This document shows positions 36,626 through 50,454 of a stretch of 64,000 nucleotides of DNA, piece after piece (positions within the stretch are counted from its first letter, which is position 1; each line of letters opens with the position of its first letter). The translations under genes and the position numbers were made by a program. The notes below the pieces were generated by a model, which saw only the letters and a program-made list of their open reading frames with translations, did not search any database and was not told the origin of the DNA. This DNA comes from Dietzia aurantiaca (lineage in GTDB: Bacteria > Actinomycetota > Actinomycetes > Mycobacteriales > Mycobacteriaceae). Where the stretch lies: positions 186,001 through 250,000 of the forward strand of contig NZ_JAIFXZ010000002.1 of the NCBI RefSeq assembly GCF_021033825.1. Reading direction: 5' to 3'.

Positions 36626-37993
36626 GTGACTGACGAGGCCGGATTGTTCGCCACGCCCGGGTCGCCCGGAGTGGCCGGGACGGGCTACGGCTCCCCGCTC
36701 AGCGGGGGGCGGGTCGTCGACCCTTCGGCACCGCTGGCCGTCCGCATGCGGCCACGTGCGCTCGAGGAGGTCATCGGTCAGGACCACCTGCTGCGGGACA
36801 ACTCGCCGCTTCGACGCCTGGTCGAGGGCCGCGGTGGCTCATCGGTGATCCTGTACGGCCCGCCGGGCACCGGTAAGACGACTCTGGCGAACCTGGTCGC
36901 GAGCACGTCGGGTCGGCATTTCGTGGCGTTGTCGGCGCTGAGCGCTGGGGTCAAGGACGTCCGCGCGGTGATCGACGACGCCCGGACGCGCCAGATCCAC
37001 GGTCAACGCACCGTCCTGTTCATCGACGAGGTGCACCGGTTCTCCAAGAGTCAGCAGGACGCGCTCCTGGCCGCCGTGGAGAACGGGATCGTTCTACTGG
37101 TGGCCGCGACCACGGAGAACCCCCACTTCTCGGTGATCGCCCCGTTGCTCAGCCGATCGCTCATCGCAGAACTCCGGGGACTCGACGACGAGGGGGTGCA
37201 GACCGTACTGCGTCGCGCGGTGGCGGACGAGCGAGGTCTGGGCGGGCAGGTGGACGTCACGGACGAGGCGGTCGCTGACATCGTCCGCCTCGCCGGAGGG
37301 GACGCCCGTCGTAGTCTCACGATCCTCGAGGCCGCCGCCGGCGCCGCGGAGGACGGTTCAGTGACGCCGGAGATCGTGGAGCTGAGCCTGGATTCGGCCC
37401 CGGTGCGATACGACCGCGACGGTGACCAGCATTACGACGTCACGAGCGCGTTCATCAAGTCCATCCGCGGGTCCGACGCGGATGCCGCGCTGCACTATCT
37501 CGCCCGCATGCTGGTCGCCGGCGAGGACCCCCGCTTCATCGCCCGCCGATTGATGGTGCACGCGAGCGAGGACATCGGGATGGCCGATCCCACGGCGTTG
37601 TTGGCAGCAACCGCGGCCGCGGAGATCGTCCAGAAGGTCGGCCTACCCGAGTGTCGGCTGGCCCTGGCCCAGGCGACGGTTCACCTCGCGACGGCGCCCA
37701 AGTCCAATGCGATCATCTCCGCGATCGATGCCGCGATGTCCGACGTGCGGGCGGGGGGAGTGGGTGAGGTGCCCAAGCACCTGCGGGACGGGCACTATGC
37801 GGGCGCGAAAGGCCTGGGCAACGGGGTGGGATACCGGTATGCACACGACGCACCGGCCGGTGTCGCCACGCAGCAGTACCCGCCCGACGAACTGGTGGGC
37901 AGGGACTATTACGCGCCGAGCGGTCACGGCCATGAGCGTGAACTCGCGGCCCGCCTGGCCAAGCTGCGCTCGATCACCCGGGGCGGGTCGTAG
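36626..37993 (+). CDS. rarA: Replication-associated recombination ATPase RarA (MgsA)
   Basis: AAA+ clamp-loader-like ATPase acting at stalled replication forks. The 455-residue protein has an N-terminal [15 protein letters not shown] box, Walker A GPPGTGKT at 78-85, Walker B LFIDE at 131-135, sensor 1 [10 protein letters not shown], and the C-terminal tetramerisation region with [15 protein letters not shown] and [17 protein letters not shown] short N-terminal tail before the fold is probably the SSB-binding area. GTG start, probably leaderless. alaS lies 127 bp downstream. Confidence 0.95.
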   Translation: MTDEAGLFATPGSPGVAGTGYGSPLSGGRVVDPSAPLAVRMRPRALEEVIGQDHLLRDNSPLRRLVEGRGGSSVILYGPPGTGKTTLANLVASTSGRHFVALSALSAGVKDVRAVIDDARTRQIHGQRTVLFIDEVHRFSKSQQDALLAAVENGIVLLVAATTENPHFSVIAPLLSRSLIAELRGLDDEGVQTVLRRAVADERGLGGQVDVTDEAVADIVRLAGGDARRSLTILEAAAGAAEDGSVTPEIVELSLDSAPVRYDRDGDQHYDVTSAFIKSIRGSDADAALHYLARMLVAGEDPRFIARRLMVHASEDIGMADPTALLAATAAAEIVQKVGLPECRLALAQATVHLATAPKSNAIISAIDAAMSDVRAGGVGEVPKHLRDGHYAGAKGLGNGVGYRYAHDAPAGVATQQYPPDELVGRDYYAPSGHGHERELAARLAKLRSITRGGS

Positions 37994-38066
37994 GGCCGAA
38001 GAGCCGGGCGGACACGGTATTGCCGGCCGCGGCCCCGCGCATCTCGGTCGTTCACGGCGTCAGCGG

Positions 38067-38072
38067 TAGTCT
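38067..38072 (+). promoter_or_regulatory. Candidate alaS -10 element (TAGTCT)
   Basis: TAGTCT fits TANNNT, about 48 nt before the alaS start; the -35 is weak. The same hexamer occurs before metK and mihF. Confidence 0.35.
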
Positions 38073-38120
38073 GGTGAGTCGACCGATACGTCCTTTCGTA
38101 GACCCCAGCGAGGCTCCCCA

Positions 38121-40781
38121 GTGAAGACCCATGAGATCCGGCGCCGTTTTCTCGACCATTTCGTCAAGGCCGGACATACCGAGGTCCCCAGTGCGTCGCT
38201 GGTTCTCGACGATCCCAATCTGCTGTTCGTGAACGCGGGCATGGTTCCGTTCAAGCCGTACTTCCTCGGGCAGGAGACCCCCGCCTACGCCACGGCGACA
38301 TCCATCCAGAAGTGTGTGCGCACCCTCGACATCGAGGAGGTCGGCATCACCACGCGGCACAACACGTTCTTCCAGATGGCCGGTAACTTCTCCTTCGGTG
38401 ACTACTTCAAGGAGGGGGCGATCCGCCACGCGTGGTCGCTGCTCACCTCGTCCGCCGGCGAGGGCGGGTTCGGGATCGATCCGGCTCTGCTGTGGGTCAC
38501 CGTTTATCTCGACGACGACGAGGCCTTCAGTATCTGGCGTGATGTGATCGGTCTCCCGGAGGCCCGGATCCAACGTCGTGGGATGGCGGACAACTACTGG
38601 TCGATGGGCGTCCCTGGACCCTGCGGTCCCTGCTCGGAGATCTTCTACGACCGCGGGTCGGCATACGGGGTCGAGGGCGGCCCGGAGGCGGACGAGGACC
38701 GGTACATCGAGATCTGGAACCTCGTGTTCATGCAGAACGAGCGCGGCGAGGGCACGGGCAAGGACGCGTTCGAGATCCTCGGGCCGTTGCCCAAGCAGAA
38801 TATCGACACCGGCATGGGCGTGGAGCGCGTCGCGTTCCTGCTCCAGGGGGTGGAGAACGTCTACGAGACCGACCTGCTGCGTCCGGTGATCGATACCGCC
38901 GAGCGCCTGTCGGGCGCGCGATACGGCGTGGACAGCGCCGCGGACGTGCGGTTCCGGGTGATCGCCGATCACGCGCGCACCGCGTACATGCTGATCTCCG
39001 ACGGGGTCACGCCGGGCAACGAGGGCCGCGGGTATATCCTCCGCCGGCTGCTTCGTCGCATCGTGCGCTCCGTCCGCCTGCTCGGTGCGTCCACGGAGAC
39101 GATGGCCGAGTTCATGGCAACCGTCCGTGACGCCATCGGCCCCTCGTTCCCGGAGACGATCGCGGGCTACGACCGCATCGAACGGATCGCGGTGGCCGAG
39201 GAGGCGGCGTTCCTCAAGACTCTCGAGTCCGGCACCCAGTTGTTCGAGCGCGCGGCGGAGGATGCCCGCGGTTCCGGTGCCGCGGTCCTCTCGGGGAGTC
39301 AGGCATTCGCCCTGCATGACACCCACGGCTTCCCGATTGACCTCACGCTGGAGATGGCGGCCGAGGCGGGCCTCGAGGTGGACGAGGACGGATTCCGGTC
39401 TCTCATGGCCGAGCAGCGTGCCCGGGCCAAGGCAGATTCGCGGGCCAAGAAGCATGCGCACGCGGACCTGTCGGTGTATCGGGACTTCCTCGACGCCGGG
39501 GAGACCGTCTTCACCGGGTTCACGGACCTGTCCGACGAGGCGACGCTGCTGGGCATCGTCTCCGGGGGCGTCTCCGTGCCGGTGGCGAGCGAGGGCGATG
39601 AGGTCGAGTTCCTGCTCGACCGCACCCCGTTCTATGCGGAGTCGGGCGGCCAGATCGGCGACCGCGGGCTCATCTCGACCGCCGGTTTCCAGATGCGCGT
39701 CGACGACGTGCAGAAGATCGGTAAGAAGCTCTGGGTTCACAAGGGTGTCGTGACCGCCGGACAGGCGGAGGCGGGGCAGCTCGTCACCGCCGCGGTCGAT
39801 CGGGACTGGCGCAAGGGCGCCACCCAGGGCCATTCGGCCACCCACCTCGTCCACGCCGCGCTGCGCCAGATCCTCGGGCCGGAGGCCGTTCAGGCGGGCT
39901 CGCTGAACAAGCCCGGGTACATGCGGTTCGACTTCAACTGGAGCGGCTCGATTCCCTCCGATGTCCTCGCACAGGTCGAGGAGGTCACCAACACCGCCGT
40001 GGATGCGGACTACACCGTCAACACGGTGGAGACCTCGCTGGACGAGGCCAAGCGGATGGGTGCGATGGCCCTGTTCGGGGAGAACTACGGGTCTCAGGTC
40101 CGGGTCGTCGAGATCGGCGGGCCGTTCTCGATGGAGCTGTGTGGCGGCACCCACGTGGCGAACTCGACGCAGATCGGCCCGGTGAGCCTGCTCGGAGAGT
40201 CCTCCGTCGGCTCCGGCATCCGTCGCGTCGAGGCCTTCGTCGGTATGGACGCCTACCGCCACCAGGCGAAGGAGCGGGCGCTCGTGTCCGGGCTCGCCAC
40301 GTCGCTCAAGGCTCCCACCGACGAGGTACCGGATCGCGTGGCGGCGCTGGCCGCGAGACTGCGTGAGGCCGAGAAGTCGCTGGATGCGCTGCGTGCCGCC
40401 CAGCTCGCCGCCCAGGCCGCTGGCCTCGCCGCCGCGGCGGAGGATCTGGGCGGGGTCCGCTTCCTCGCCCATAGCGCGCCGGGGGCCGCTGCCGGCGACC
40501 TCCGGACGCTCGCTTCCGACCTCAGGGGTCGACTCGGCTCCGAGCCCGCCGTCGTGTTGCTCACGGCTCCGGGCGAGGAGAAGGTGCCGTTCGTCATCGC
40601 CGTCACCACGACCGCGCAGGAGCGGGGTCTCAAGGCCGGCGACCTGGTCAAGGCCATCGCCCCGGCGCTCGGGGCTCGCGGCGGAGGAAAGCCCGACATG
40701 GCCCAGGGCGCGGGTACTGACCCGGCCGGGATCGACGCTGCGGTGGCGGCGCTGCGCACCGCTGTCCAGGACGCCGTGTGA
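38121..40781 (+). CDS. alaS: Alanyl-tRNA synthetase
   Basis: Charges tRNA-Ala and edits Ser/Gly mischarging. The 886-residue protein has the class II core ([19 protein letters not shown] start, [14 protein letters not shown]), the tRNA-recognition middle region, the editing domain with [11 protein letters not shown] and CGGTHV (zinc-type His/Cys set, about 570-675), a coiled-coil and the C-Ala DHHA1 domain with [12 protein letters not shown] near the end. The GTG start gives the conserved N-terminus. Its stop overlaps ruvX as GTGA. Confidence 0.97.
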   Translation: MKTHEIRRRFLDHFVKAGHTEVPSASLVLDDPNLLFVNAGMVPFKPYFLGQETPAYATATSIQKCVRTLDIEEVGITTRHNTFFQMAGNFSFGDYFKEGAIRHAWSLLTSSAGEGGFGIDPALLWVTVYLDDDEAFSIWRDVIGLPEARIQRRGMADNYWSMGVPGPCGPCSEIFYDRGSAYGVEGGPEADEDRYIEIWNLVFMQNERGEGTGKDAFEILGPLPKQNIDTGMGVERVAFLLQGVENVYETDLLRPVIDTAERLSGARYGVDSAADVRFRVIADHARTAYMLISDGVTPGNEGRGYILRRLLRRIVRSVRLLGASTETMAEFMATVRDAIGPSFPETIAGYDRIERIAVAEEAAFLKTLESGTQLFERAAEDARGSGAAVLSGSQAFALHDTHGFPIDLTLEMAAEAGLEVDEDGFRSLMAEQRARAKADSRAKKHAHADLSVYRDFLDAGETVFTGFTDLSDEATLLGIVSGGVSVPVASEGDEVEFLLDRTPFYAESGGQIGDRGLISTAGFQMRVDDVQKIGKKLWVHKGVVTAGQAEAGQLVTAAVDRDWRKGATQGHSATHLVHAALRQILGPEAVQAGSLNKPGYMRFDFNWSGSIPSDVLAQVEEVTNTAVDADYTVNTVETSLDEAKRMGAMALFGENYGSQVRVVEIGGPFSMELCGGTHVANSTQIGPVSLLGESSVGSGIRRVEAFVGMDAYRHQAKERALVSGLATSLKAPTDEVPDRVAALAARLREAEKSLDALRAAQLAAQAAGLAAAAEDLGGVRFLAHSAPGAAAGDLRTLASDLRGRLGSEPAVVLLTAPGEEKVPFVIAVTTTAQERGLKAGDLVKAIAPALGARGGGKPDMAQGAGTDPAGIDAAVAALRTAVQDAV

Positions 40782-41278
40782 GCGCCGCCGGCCACGGCCC
40801 TGTCGGCGGGAGCGACGTGACCCCGGCGGCGGGATGGACGCGGGGTCGCCGAGTGGGTCTCGACGTGGGGACCGCCCGGATCGGGGTCGCCTCGTGCGAC
40901 CCCGACGGGATCCTCGCCACTCCTGTAGAGACGATCCGGGTCGTCGACGGGGACCCGGGCTGGGGGGCGGAGATCCGCCGTCTGTCCGACCTCGTCGAGG
41001 AGTACGACGCGGTGGGGGTGGTGGTCGGATTACCGACCTCGCTGAAGGGGCGGGAGACCGCCTCCACCGCGATGGCCCGCTCGTTCGTGGCTGCTCTGTC
41101 CACGTCGTCCCCGGGCCTGCCGGTGGACTTCGTGGACGAGAGGCTCACCACGGTGACCGCGGGAGCCGCGCTCCATGGAGCCGGCCGAAACACCAGGAAA
41201 CAGCGCGATGTCATCGACCAGGCGGCGGCCGTGGTCCTGCTCCAGGCCTGGATCGAGTCGCGGCGCGCCCGAGGGTGA
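40778..41278 (+). CDS. ruvX: Putative pre-16S rRNA nuclease RuvX/YqgF
   Basis: RNase H-fold enzyme needed for 16S 5'-end maturation in E. coli; also proposed as a Holliday junction resolvase in mycobacteria. The 166 residues carry [13 protein letters not shown] (first Asp), a [10 protein letters not shown] segment, [11 protein letters not shown] (Glu) and the last Asp in [17 protein letters not shown]. The roughly 25-residue leader before RRVGLDVG is low-complexity. GTGA overlap with alaS, conserved order alaS-ruvX-mltG-aroE. Confidence 0.94.
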   Translation: MSAAGHGPVGGSDVTPAAGWTRGRRVGLDVGTARIGVASCDPDGILATPVETIRVVDGDPGWGAEIRRLSDLVEEYDAVGVVVGLPTSLKGRETASTAMARSFVAALSTSSPGLPVDFVDERLTTVTAGAALHGAGRNTRKQRDVIDQAAAVVLLQAWIESRRARG

Positions 41279-41304
41279 TCGGCGTGTCGCACCTGCGGGC
41301 TGGA

Positions 41305-41343
41305 TAAACTCGCCGCCGAGCACGATGCTGTCCGCGGGACAGC
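41305..41343 (+). promoter_or_regulatory. -10 element and hairpin ahead of mltG
   Basis: TAAACT (41305-41310) fits TANNNT; a gctgtcc-gcg-ggacagc hairpin (41327-41343) lies in the predicted leader, 26 bp before the start codon. Confidence 0.35.
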
Positions 41344-41371
41344 TCCCTCTAATCCCTGACCGAGGAGCATG

Positions 41372-42544
41372 ATGTCTGCGGCACGAGGACGACCACGCAC
41401 GGGGGGTACCACCCGGTTCCTCCTCCTGGCGGCCGTGATCGGAGTGGTCCTGGCATTCGGGTTCATGGCATTCCGCAATATCAACAACCAGACCGGCGCG
41501 GCTCCGGATTTCGACGGTTCGGGCACCGGGAACGCCTTATTGCACGTCGAGGCCGGCGATTCACTGGGCATGGTGGGCGACCGCCTCTACGACGTCGGCG
41601 CCATCGCGAGCACGCGGGCGTTCACCGCCGCGGCCGCCGGGACGCCTGTAGAGGGCATCCAGCCGGGTTATTACCAGGTGCAGCAGGAGATGAGTGCCGC
41701 CGCCGCGGTGGAGGCGCTGTCGGATCCGGAGAACCGTGTCGGATTCATCGACGTCAAGCCCGGTGGCCGTCTTCTGGACACCGTCGTCGTCGGTGGTGGT
41801 ACGGAGAAGGGGATCTACACCCTGATCGCGGACGCGACGTGTACCCGTGACCTCGATTCGCCGGACAGCGAGCCCGCCTGCCGACAGCCGCAGGAGATCG
41901 TGGACGCCGCGGTCCAGATCGACCCCGCTGCGCTGGGGGTCCCGGCCTGGGCGATCAACGAGGTCCAGGCGGCTCCTGATCCGGTTCGTCGCCTCGAGGG
42001 CCTGGTGTCGCCCGGCGTGCACAACATCGATCCGCACGGTGAACCCGCGGAGATCCTCCGGCAGCTGATCGAGTCCTCCACGGCGTCCTACGACGCCACC
42101 GGCCTGGCTCCGTCCGCCGAGAGAATCGGTCTGACGCCGTACCAGTTGCTGACCTCGGCCTCGCTCGTCGAGAAGGAGGGCACTCTCCAGGACTTCGACA
42201 AGGTGGCGCGGGTCATCCTCAACCGTCTGGCCGAGCCGATGCAGCTCCAGTTCGACTCGACGGTGAACTATGCGCTCGCCGATCAGGAGATCGCCACGAC
42301 CGACGACGATCGCGCGGCGGCCACGCCCTGGAACACTTACGCGATGGACGGGCTGCCGTACGGCCCCATCGGCTCGCCGGGGCTCGACGCGCTGCGTGCG
42401 ATGGAGAACCCGGCCGAAGGCGCCTGGCTTTACTTCGTCACGGTCGACATGCAGGGTACGACCAGGTTCGCCGACGACTACCCGGAGCACGAACGCAACC
42501 AGAGTGAGGCCATCGCGAACGGGGTCCTGGCAAGTGGGCGCTGA
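41372..42544 (+). CDS. mltG: Endolytic murein transglycosylase MltG
   Basis: Inner-membrane lytic transglycosylase thought to end nascent glycan strands. The 390-residue protein has one N-terminal helix (about residues 16-34), a LysM-like segment (VEAGDSLGMVGDRLYDVG) and the YceG catalytic domain with the presumed catalytic Glu in ASLVEKEG and the NRL, FDSTVNYAL, WNTY and GSPGLDAL family blocks in order. GAGGAG precedes two adjacent ATGs (41369, 41372); the second has the better spacing (4 nt). A Cys pair (TCTRD, ACRQP) lies in the extracytoplasmic part. Overlaps aroE by 11 bp. Confidence 0.93.
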   Translation: MSAARGRPRTGGTTRFLLLAAVIGVVLAFGFMAFRNINNQTGAAPDFDGSGTGNALLHVEAGDSLGMVGDRLYDVGAIASTRAFTAAAAGTPVEGIQPGYYQVQQEMSAAAAVEALSDPENRVGFIDVKPGGRLLDTVVVGGGTEKGIYTLIADATCTRDLDSPDSEPACRQPQEIVDAAVQIDPAALGVPAWAINEVQAAPDPVRRLEGLVSPGVHNIDPHGEPAEILRQLIESSTASYDATGLAPSAERIGLTPYQLLTSASLVEKEGTLQDFDKVARVILNRLAEPMQLQFDSTVNYALADQEIATTDDDRAAATPWNTYAMDGLPYGPIGSPGLDALRAMENPAEGAWLYFVTVDMQGTTRFADDYPEHERNQSEAIANGVLASGR

Positions 42545-43412
42545 GCTGCCGCCCGACGTCATTGGGGCGGGCGAGGGCCCGGTCGCGCCGGGGGGGCCGC
42601 GGTCGGCAGCGGTCCTCGGCCACCCCGTGGATCATTCTCTCTCACCGGTCCTGCACGGAGCGGCCTACCGCGCCCTCGGATTGGAGGGCTGGACGTACGA
42701 GCGGATCGATTGCGACGAGGCGATGCTCCCTGCCGTCGTCGACGACTCGCCCGGTCATCGGATCGGCTACTCGGTCACCATGCCGGGGAAGTTCGCGGCG
42801 CTGGAACACGCCTCGGTGGTGAGCGAACGCGCTCGGATCGTGGGGAGCGCCAATACGCTCGTCCGGCGGAACGACGGCTGGTTCGCCGACTGCACGGATG
42901 TCGACGGCGTGACGGGCGCGCTCGCCGCGTTCGGTGACCTGCCCGCCTCGCCGTCGGCGGTCGTTCTCGGAGTCGGCGGGACCGCACGTCCGGTTCTGGC
43001 GGGCCTGGCCGACATGGGCGCCGCCCAGGTGGTCCTGGCCTCACGTCGGGACAATTCCGGTCCCGCCGCCGACTGTGGGCGCGAACTCGGGCTGGAGGTC
43101 ACCACGGTCCTCCTCGGCGACGCGTCGCTGCCCGCGGCCATCGCGGACGCCGATGTCCTGGTCAACACGGTTCCCGAGCCGGGGATCAGGGAGATCGTCG
43201 ACCTGGTCTCCCGTTCGCGTCGCCTCTTCGACGTGCTGTACGACCCGTGGCCCACCGCCGCCGGTGCCGTCGCGGCGGCAGCCGGGATCCCGGTGGTGGG
43301 CGGGGACGTGATGCTGCTCAATCAGGCCTTCGGTCAGGTCGAACTGTTCACCGGGCTGCCCGCCCCTCGGGACGAGATGGCCGCCGCGCTCGCGGAGGCA
43401 CTCGGTCGCTGA
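42534..43412 (+). CDS. aroE: Shikimate dehydrogenase
   Basis: NADPH-dependent reduction of 3-dehydroshikimate. The 292-residue protein has the substrate domain [16 protein letters not shown], catalytic Lys in [11 protein letters not shown], catalytic Asp in DCTDVDG, and the Rossmann turn [10 protein letters not shown] (usually GAGGTA). The ending GxxMLxxQAxxQVELFTG is typical. The GTG at 42534 overlaps mltG by 11 bp; the first 24 residues before [16 protein letters not shown] are a Gly/Pro-rich extension, so a later start is possible. Confidence 0.93.
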   Translation: MGAELPPDVIGAGEGPVAPGGPRSAAVLGHPVDHSLSPVLHGAAYRALGLEGWTYERIDCDEAMLPAVVDDSPGHRIGYSVTMPGKFAALEHASVVSERARIVGSANTLVRRNDGWFADCTDVDGVTGALAAFGDLPASPSAVVLGVGGTARPVLAGLADMGAAQVVLASRRDNSGPAADCGRELGLEVTTVLLGDASLPAAIADADVLVNTVPEPGIREIVDLVSRSRRLFDVLYDPWPTAAGAVAAAAGIPVVGGDVMLLNQAFGQVELFTGLPAPRDEMAAALAEALGR

Positions 43413-43458
43413 GGCCTCTCCGGCGGGCCTGATGTGCTCGGAGACACGAGGTCATGGG

Positions 43459-44673
43459 ATGATCGGCGACGTGCTGAAGTGGACCACCGCCGGAGAATCC
43501 CATGGCCAGGCCCTCGTGGCGATCATCGAGGGCGTCATCGCCGACGTGGAGGTGACGAGCGAGGAGATCGCTGCGCAGCTTGCGCGGCGTCGTCTCGGGT
43601 ACGGCCGTGGCGCGCGGATGAAGTTCGAGGCCGACGCGGTGCGCGTCCTCGGCGGTGTGCGACACGGTCGCACGATGGGCTCGCCCATCGCGATCGAGGT
43701 CGGAAACACCGAATGGCCGAAGTGGGAGCAGATCATGTCTGCCGACCCGGTCGATCCCGAGTCGATCGACGACAAGGCGCGGGCAGCGCTCCTGACCCGC
43801 CCGCGTCCCGGCCACGCCGATTTCTCCGGGATGCTCAAGTACGACTTCGACGACGCCCGGATGGTTCTCGAGCGCGCCAGCGCCCGGGAGACCGCGGCCC
43901 GTGTCGCCGCCGGCACGGTGGCGCGCGCGCTGCTGCGCGACGTACTGGGCGTCGAGGTGCTCTCCCACGTGATCTCGATCGGCGCCTCGGATCCCTACGT
44001 CGGTGCCGAGCCCGACTTCTCCGACCTCGAGGCGATAGACGCCAGCCCCGTGCGGGCGTTCGGTGCTGCGGCGGGGGAGTCGATGATCTCCGAGATCGAG
44101 GCGGCCAAGAAGGCCGGTGACACGCTCGGTGGTGTCGTCGAGGTGGTGGTCCACGGTCTCCCCATCGGCCTGGGATCCCATGTGTCGGGGGCGGAGCGCC
44201 TGGACGCGCAACTCGCCGGTGCGCTCATGGGCATCCAGGCGATCAAGGGCGTCGAGGTCGGTGACGGTTTCGAGACCGCCCGTCGCCGCGGAAGTGTCGC
44301 GCACGATGAGATGGACCGGGGCGCCGGCGGCGTCGAGCGTCGCAGCAACCGTGCCGGTGGTCTCGAGGGCGGCATGACCAACGGACAGGCGCTACGGGTG
44401 CGCGCCGCCATGAAGCCGATCTCCACTGTTCCGCGCGCGCTGAGCACTGTGGACATGGCGGACGGATCCGCTGCGACCGCGATTCACCAGCGTTCCGACG
44501 TCTGCGCCGTCCCGGCCGCAGGTGTGGTCGCCGAGTCGATGGTGGCGCTGGTGTTGGCCCGTTCCGTGCTCCAGAAGTTCGGTGGCGATTCGCTCGGCGA
44601 GACCCGCCGGAACGTCGAGGGGTATCGTGCCGCGGTGGCCGAGCGTCTGAACTGGACGACGGACCAGGCATGA
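43459..44673 (+). CDS. aroC: Chorismate synthase
   Basis: FMN-dependent conversion of EPSP to chorismate, last step of the shikimate pathway. The product keeps the [37 protein letters not shown] and RHDE-like blocks, and the [23 protein letters not shown] end. ATG at 43459 gives 404 residues and has gaggt 6 nt upstream; GTG at 43471, which would begin [12 protein letters not shown] as in mycobacteria, is an equally valid start. ATGA overlap with aroK. Confidence 0.95.
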   Translation: MIGDVLKWTTAGESHGQALVAIIEGVIADVEVTSEEIAAQLARRRLGYGRGARMKFEADAVRVLGGVRHGRTMGSPIAIEVGNTEWPKWEQIMSADPVDPESIDDKARAALLTRPRPGHADFSGMLKYDFDDARMVLERASARETAARVAAGTVARALLRDVLGVEVLSHVISIGASDPYVGAEPDFSDLEAIDASPVRAFGAAAGESMISEIEAAKKAGDTLGGVVEVVVHGLPIGLGSHVSGAERLDAQLAGALMGIQAIKGVEVGDGFETARRRGSVAHDEMDRGAGGVERRSNRAGGLEGGMTNGQALRVRAAMKPISTVPRALSTVDMADGSAATAIHQRSDVCAVPAAGVVAESMVALVLARSVLQKFGGDSLGETRRNVEGYRAAVAERLNWTTDQA

Positions 44674-45217
44674 GCGTCCCGGCACGACCGGTCGCCGTGC
44701 TCGTGGGGCCGCCCGGTGCCGGCAAGACGACCATCGGACGGAAGCTGGCTCGCCGTCTCGACGTCCCCTTCCGCGACGCCGATCACCTGATCGAGGACGC
44801 GGAGGGCCGCTCCATCGCCGATATCTTCGCGACCGGCGGGGAGCCGGAGTTCCGTCGCATCGAGGAGCGCGTCATCGGCGAGACGCTCGAATCATTCGAG
44901 GGCGTCCTGTCACTCGGCGGTGGCGCGGTGCTCTCCGAGGCGACGCGACATCGGCTGAGGGGCCTGAAGGTGGTGCACCTGACCATCGGTGTGGCCGAGG
45001 GCGTCCGGCGATCGCGTGGGCCGGGCCGGCCACTTCTCGCAGGGGGTGACGCGACCGCTCGCTACCAGACGCTGCTCACGGAACGCTCGCCCCTGTACCG
45101 CGAGGTCGCGTGGACCACGGTCAGCTCGGAACGCCGTAGTTCCGGCAAGGTGGTGGCGGACATCGTCGACAGGCTCGAGTCCGGTGACCCGCATCCGAGG
45201 CGGAGAGGCCGGCGGCC

Positions 45218-45221
<4 letters not shown>
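44670..45221 (+). CDS. aroK: Shikimate kinase
   Basis: ATP-dependent phosphorylation of shikimate. The 183-residue P-loop protein has Walker [10 protein letters not shown] (about 14-22), the shikimate-binding DADHLIE-like [15 protein letters not shown] segment, [20 protein letters not shown] and the LID Arg region SRGPGRPLL. The tail after about residue 170 is basic. The stop overlaps a possible small ORF as GTGA; aroB begins 168 bp later. Confidence 0.94.
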
Positions 45222-47614
<2,393 letters not shown>

Positions 47615-47687
47615 GGGCCAGATCCACGACTATCCGCGAGGCAGCTCTCCCGGCCGCCCGCGGACGACTTTCGAAGGAGTATCCACC

Positions 47688-48251
47688 ATGGCGTCCACCG
47701 CCGACTTCAAGAACGGTCTCGTCCTCAAAGAGGAGGGCCAGCTGTGGCAGATCGTTGAGTTCCAGCACGTCAAGCCCGGCAAAGGCCCAGCGTTCGTGCG
47801 GACCAAGATGAAGAACGTGGTCTCCGGCAAGAACATCGACAAGACGTTCAGCGCCGGCGTGAAGGTGGAGACCGCCACCGTCGACCGCCGGGACATGACT
47901 TTCCTGTACCGCGATGGTGAGGACTACGTCCTCATGGACGAGCAGGACTTCGAGCAGATCAACGTCTCGCCGGTCGTGATGGGGGACGGCGCGCGCTTCC
48001 TGCTCGAGAACACCAGCGTCCAGGTCTCGATGCACGAGGGCCTGCCGCTGTTCGCCGAGATGCCGGTCGCGGTCGACCTGGTCGTCCAGCACACCGATCC
48101 GGGCCTGCAGGGTGACAGGTCGACCGGCGGCACCAAGCCGGCGACCCTCGAGACCGGTGCCGAGGTCCAGGTTCCGCTGTTCATCAACACCGGCGACAAG
48201 CTGCGCATCGACACCCGTGACGGCCACTACCTCAGCCGGGTGAACGACTGA
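47688..48251 (+). CDS. efp: Translation elongation factor P
   Basis: Relieves ribosome stalling at polyproline stretches. The 187 residues form the three-domain tRNA-like EF-P; the domain I tip loop is KPGKGPAF with K32 at the position that contacts the CCA end. I see no genes for a lysine-modifying system nearby; actinobacterial EF-P is reported to work unmodified. Cgaaggag precedes the ATG. nusB begins 2 bp after its stop. Confidence 0.97.
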   Translation: MASTADFKNGLVLKEEGQLWQIVEFQHVKPGKGPAFVRTKMKNVVSGKNIDKTFSAGVKVETATVDRRDMTFLYRDGEDYVLMDEQDFEQINVSPVVMGDGARFLLENTSVQVSMHEGLPLFAEMPVAVDLVVQHTDPGLQGDRSTGGTKPATLETGAEVQVPLFINTGDKLRIDTRDGHYLSRVND

Positions 48252-48253
48252 TC

Positions 48254-48856
48254 ATGTCGGAAGAGGTCGATCACCGGAGCCGGGGGTCCCGGTACCGGGC
48301 GCGCAGGCGCGCCGTCTCGCTCCTGTTCGAGGCGGAGCTGCGCGATGCCGATGTCGTCGAACTCGCTGAGGAGCGTCGCCGGATGGGCGAGGACTCCCAG
48401 GAGTTCCACGATGTCGCACCGTTCACCATGGAGATCGTGACAGGCGTCGCCGAGCGCCTGGACCGGCTCGATTCGATGATCTCCGAGCACCTACGTGAGT
48501 GGACGCTCGAGCGTCTACCCGCGGTGGACCGTGCCGTACTCCGTGCAGGTGCCTGGGAGCTGCTGTTCGGGACCGAGCAGGTCGAATCGGCCATCGTGAT
48601 CGATCAGTCGGTTCTGCTCGTGTCGGATCTGTCCGCTGAGAAGTCGGTGCCTTACGTCAATGCCGTCCTGGACCGGATCGCCGGCCTCGCCGAGCACATC
48701 CGGGCTGCCGAGCAGGCGGTCTCGGTGCTGGAGGCATCGTCGGGTGCGAAGTCGGCGGCCGAGTCGGCCGAGGCTACTGCGGAAGTGGATCCCGAGGTGT
48801 CGGAGGACGTGTCGGAGGCCACTTCCGCCGAGCCCGGAGCGGGGACCGCGGACTGA
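48254..48856 (+). CDS. nusB: Transcription antitermination factor NusB
   Basis: All-helical protein that with NusE/S10 binds boxA RNA in rRNA antitermination. The NusB fold covers about residues 10-150 (RYRARRRAVSLLFEAELR at the start, LPAVDRAVLRAGAWEL and AIVIDQSVLLV in the core). The last 45 residues are an acidic Ala/Glu/Val/Ser tail, longer than in most homologues and probably disordered. Close coupling to efp. The pyr operon starts 69 bp downstream. Confidence 0.93.
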   Translation: MSEEVDHRSRGSRYRARRRAVSLLFEAELRDADVVELAEERRRMGEDSQEFHDVAPFTMEIVTGVAERLDRLDSMISEHLREWTLERLPAVDRAVLRAGAWELLFGTEQVESAIVIDQSVLLVSDLSAEKSVPYVNAVLDRIAGLAEHIRAAEQAVSVLEASSGAKSAAESAEATAEVDPEVSEDVSEATSAEPGAGTAD

Positions 48857-48862
48857 TAGAGT
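48857..48862 (+). promoter_or_regulatory. Candidate pyr operon -10 element
   Basis: TAGAGT fits TANNNT immediately after the nusB stop; no convincing -35. It would give a leader of about 55-60 nt containing the PyrR-binding loop. Confidence 0.3.
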
Positions 48863-48893
48863 TCGGTATCGAAAACTATCCCTTTAACGAGCC

Positions 48894-48916
48894 GTCCAGT
48901 GAGGCGGACAAGGAGG
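48894..48916 (+). promoter_or_regulatory. PyrR-binding RNA hairpin next to the pyrR Shine-Dalgarno
   Basis: gtcc-agtgaggc-ggac (48894-48909) matches the PyrR recognition loop known from Bacillus (UCCAGNGAGG core) and is followed at once by AAGGAGG (48910-48916), the Shine-Dalgarno of pyrR 9 nt before GTG 48926. There is no terminator hairpin, so UMP-loaded PyrR would block ribosome entry rather than cause attenuation, as shown for Mycobacterium smegmatis. Loss of translation at pyrR would polarly affect the coupled downstream genes. Confidence 0.8.
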
Positions 48917-48922
48917 TGGTGA

Positions 48923-50450
<1,528 letters not shown>

Positions 50451-50454
<4 letters not shown>

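Noticed and set aside
38052-40472. An 806-codon minus-strand frame opposite alaS
   Set aside because: Mirror frame of a highly biased gene; no homology, no start signals, no operon context.
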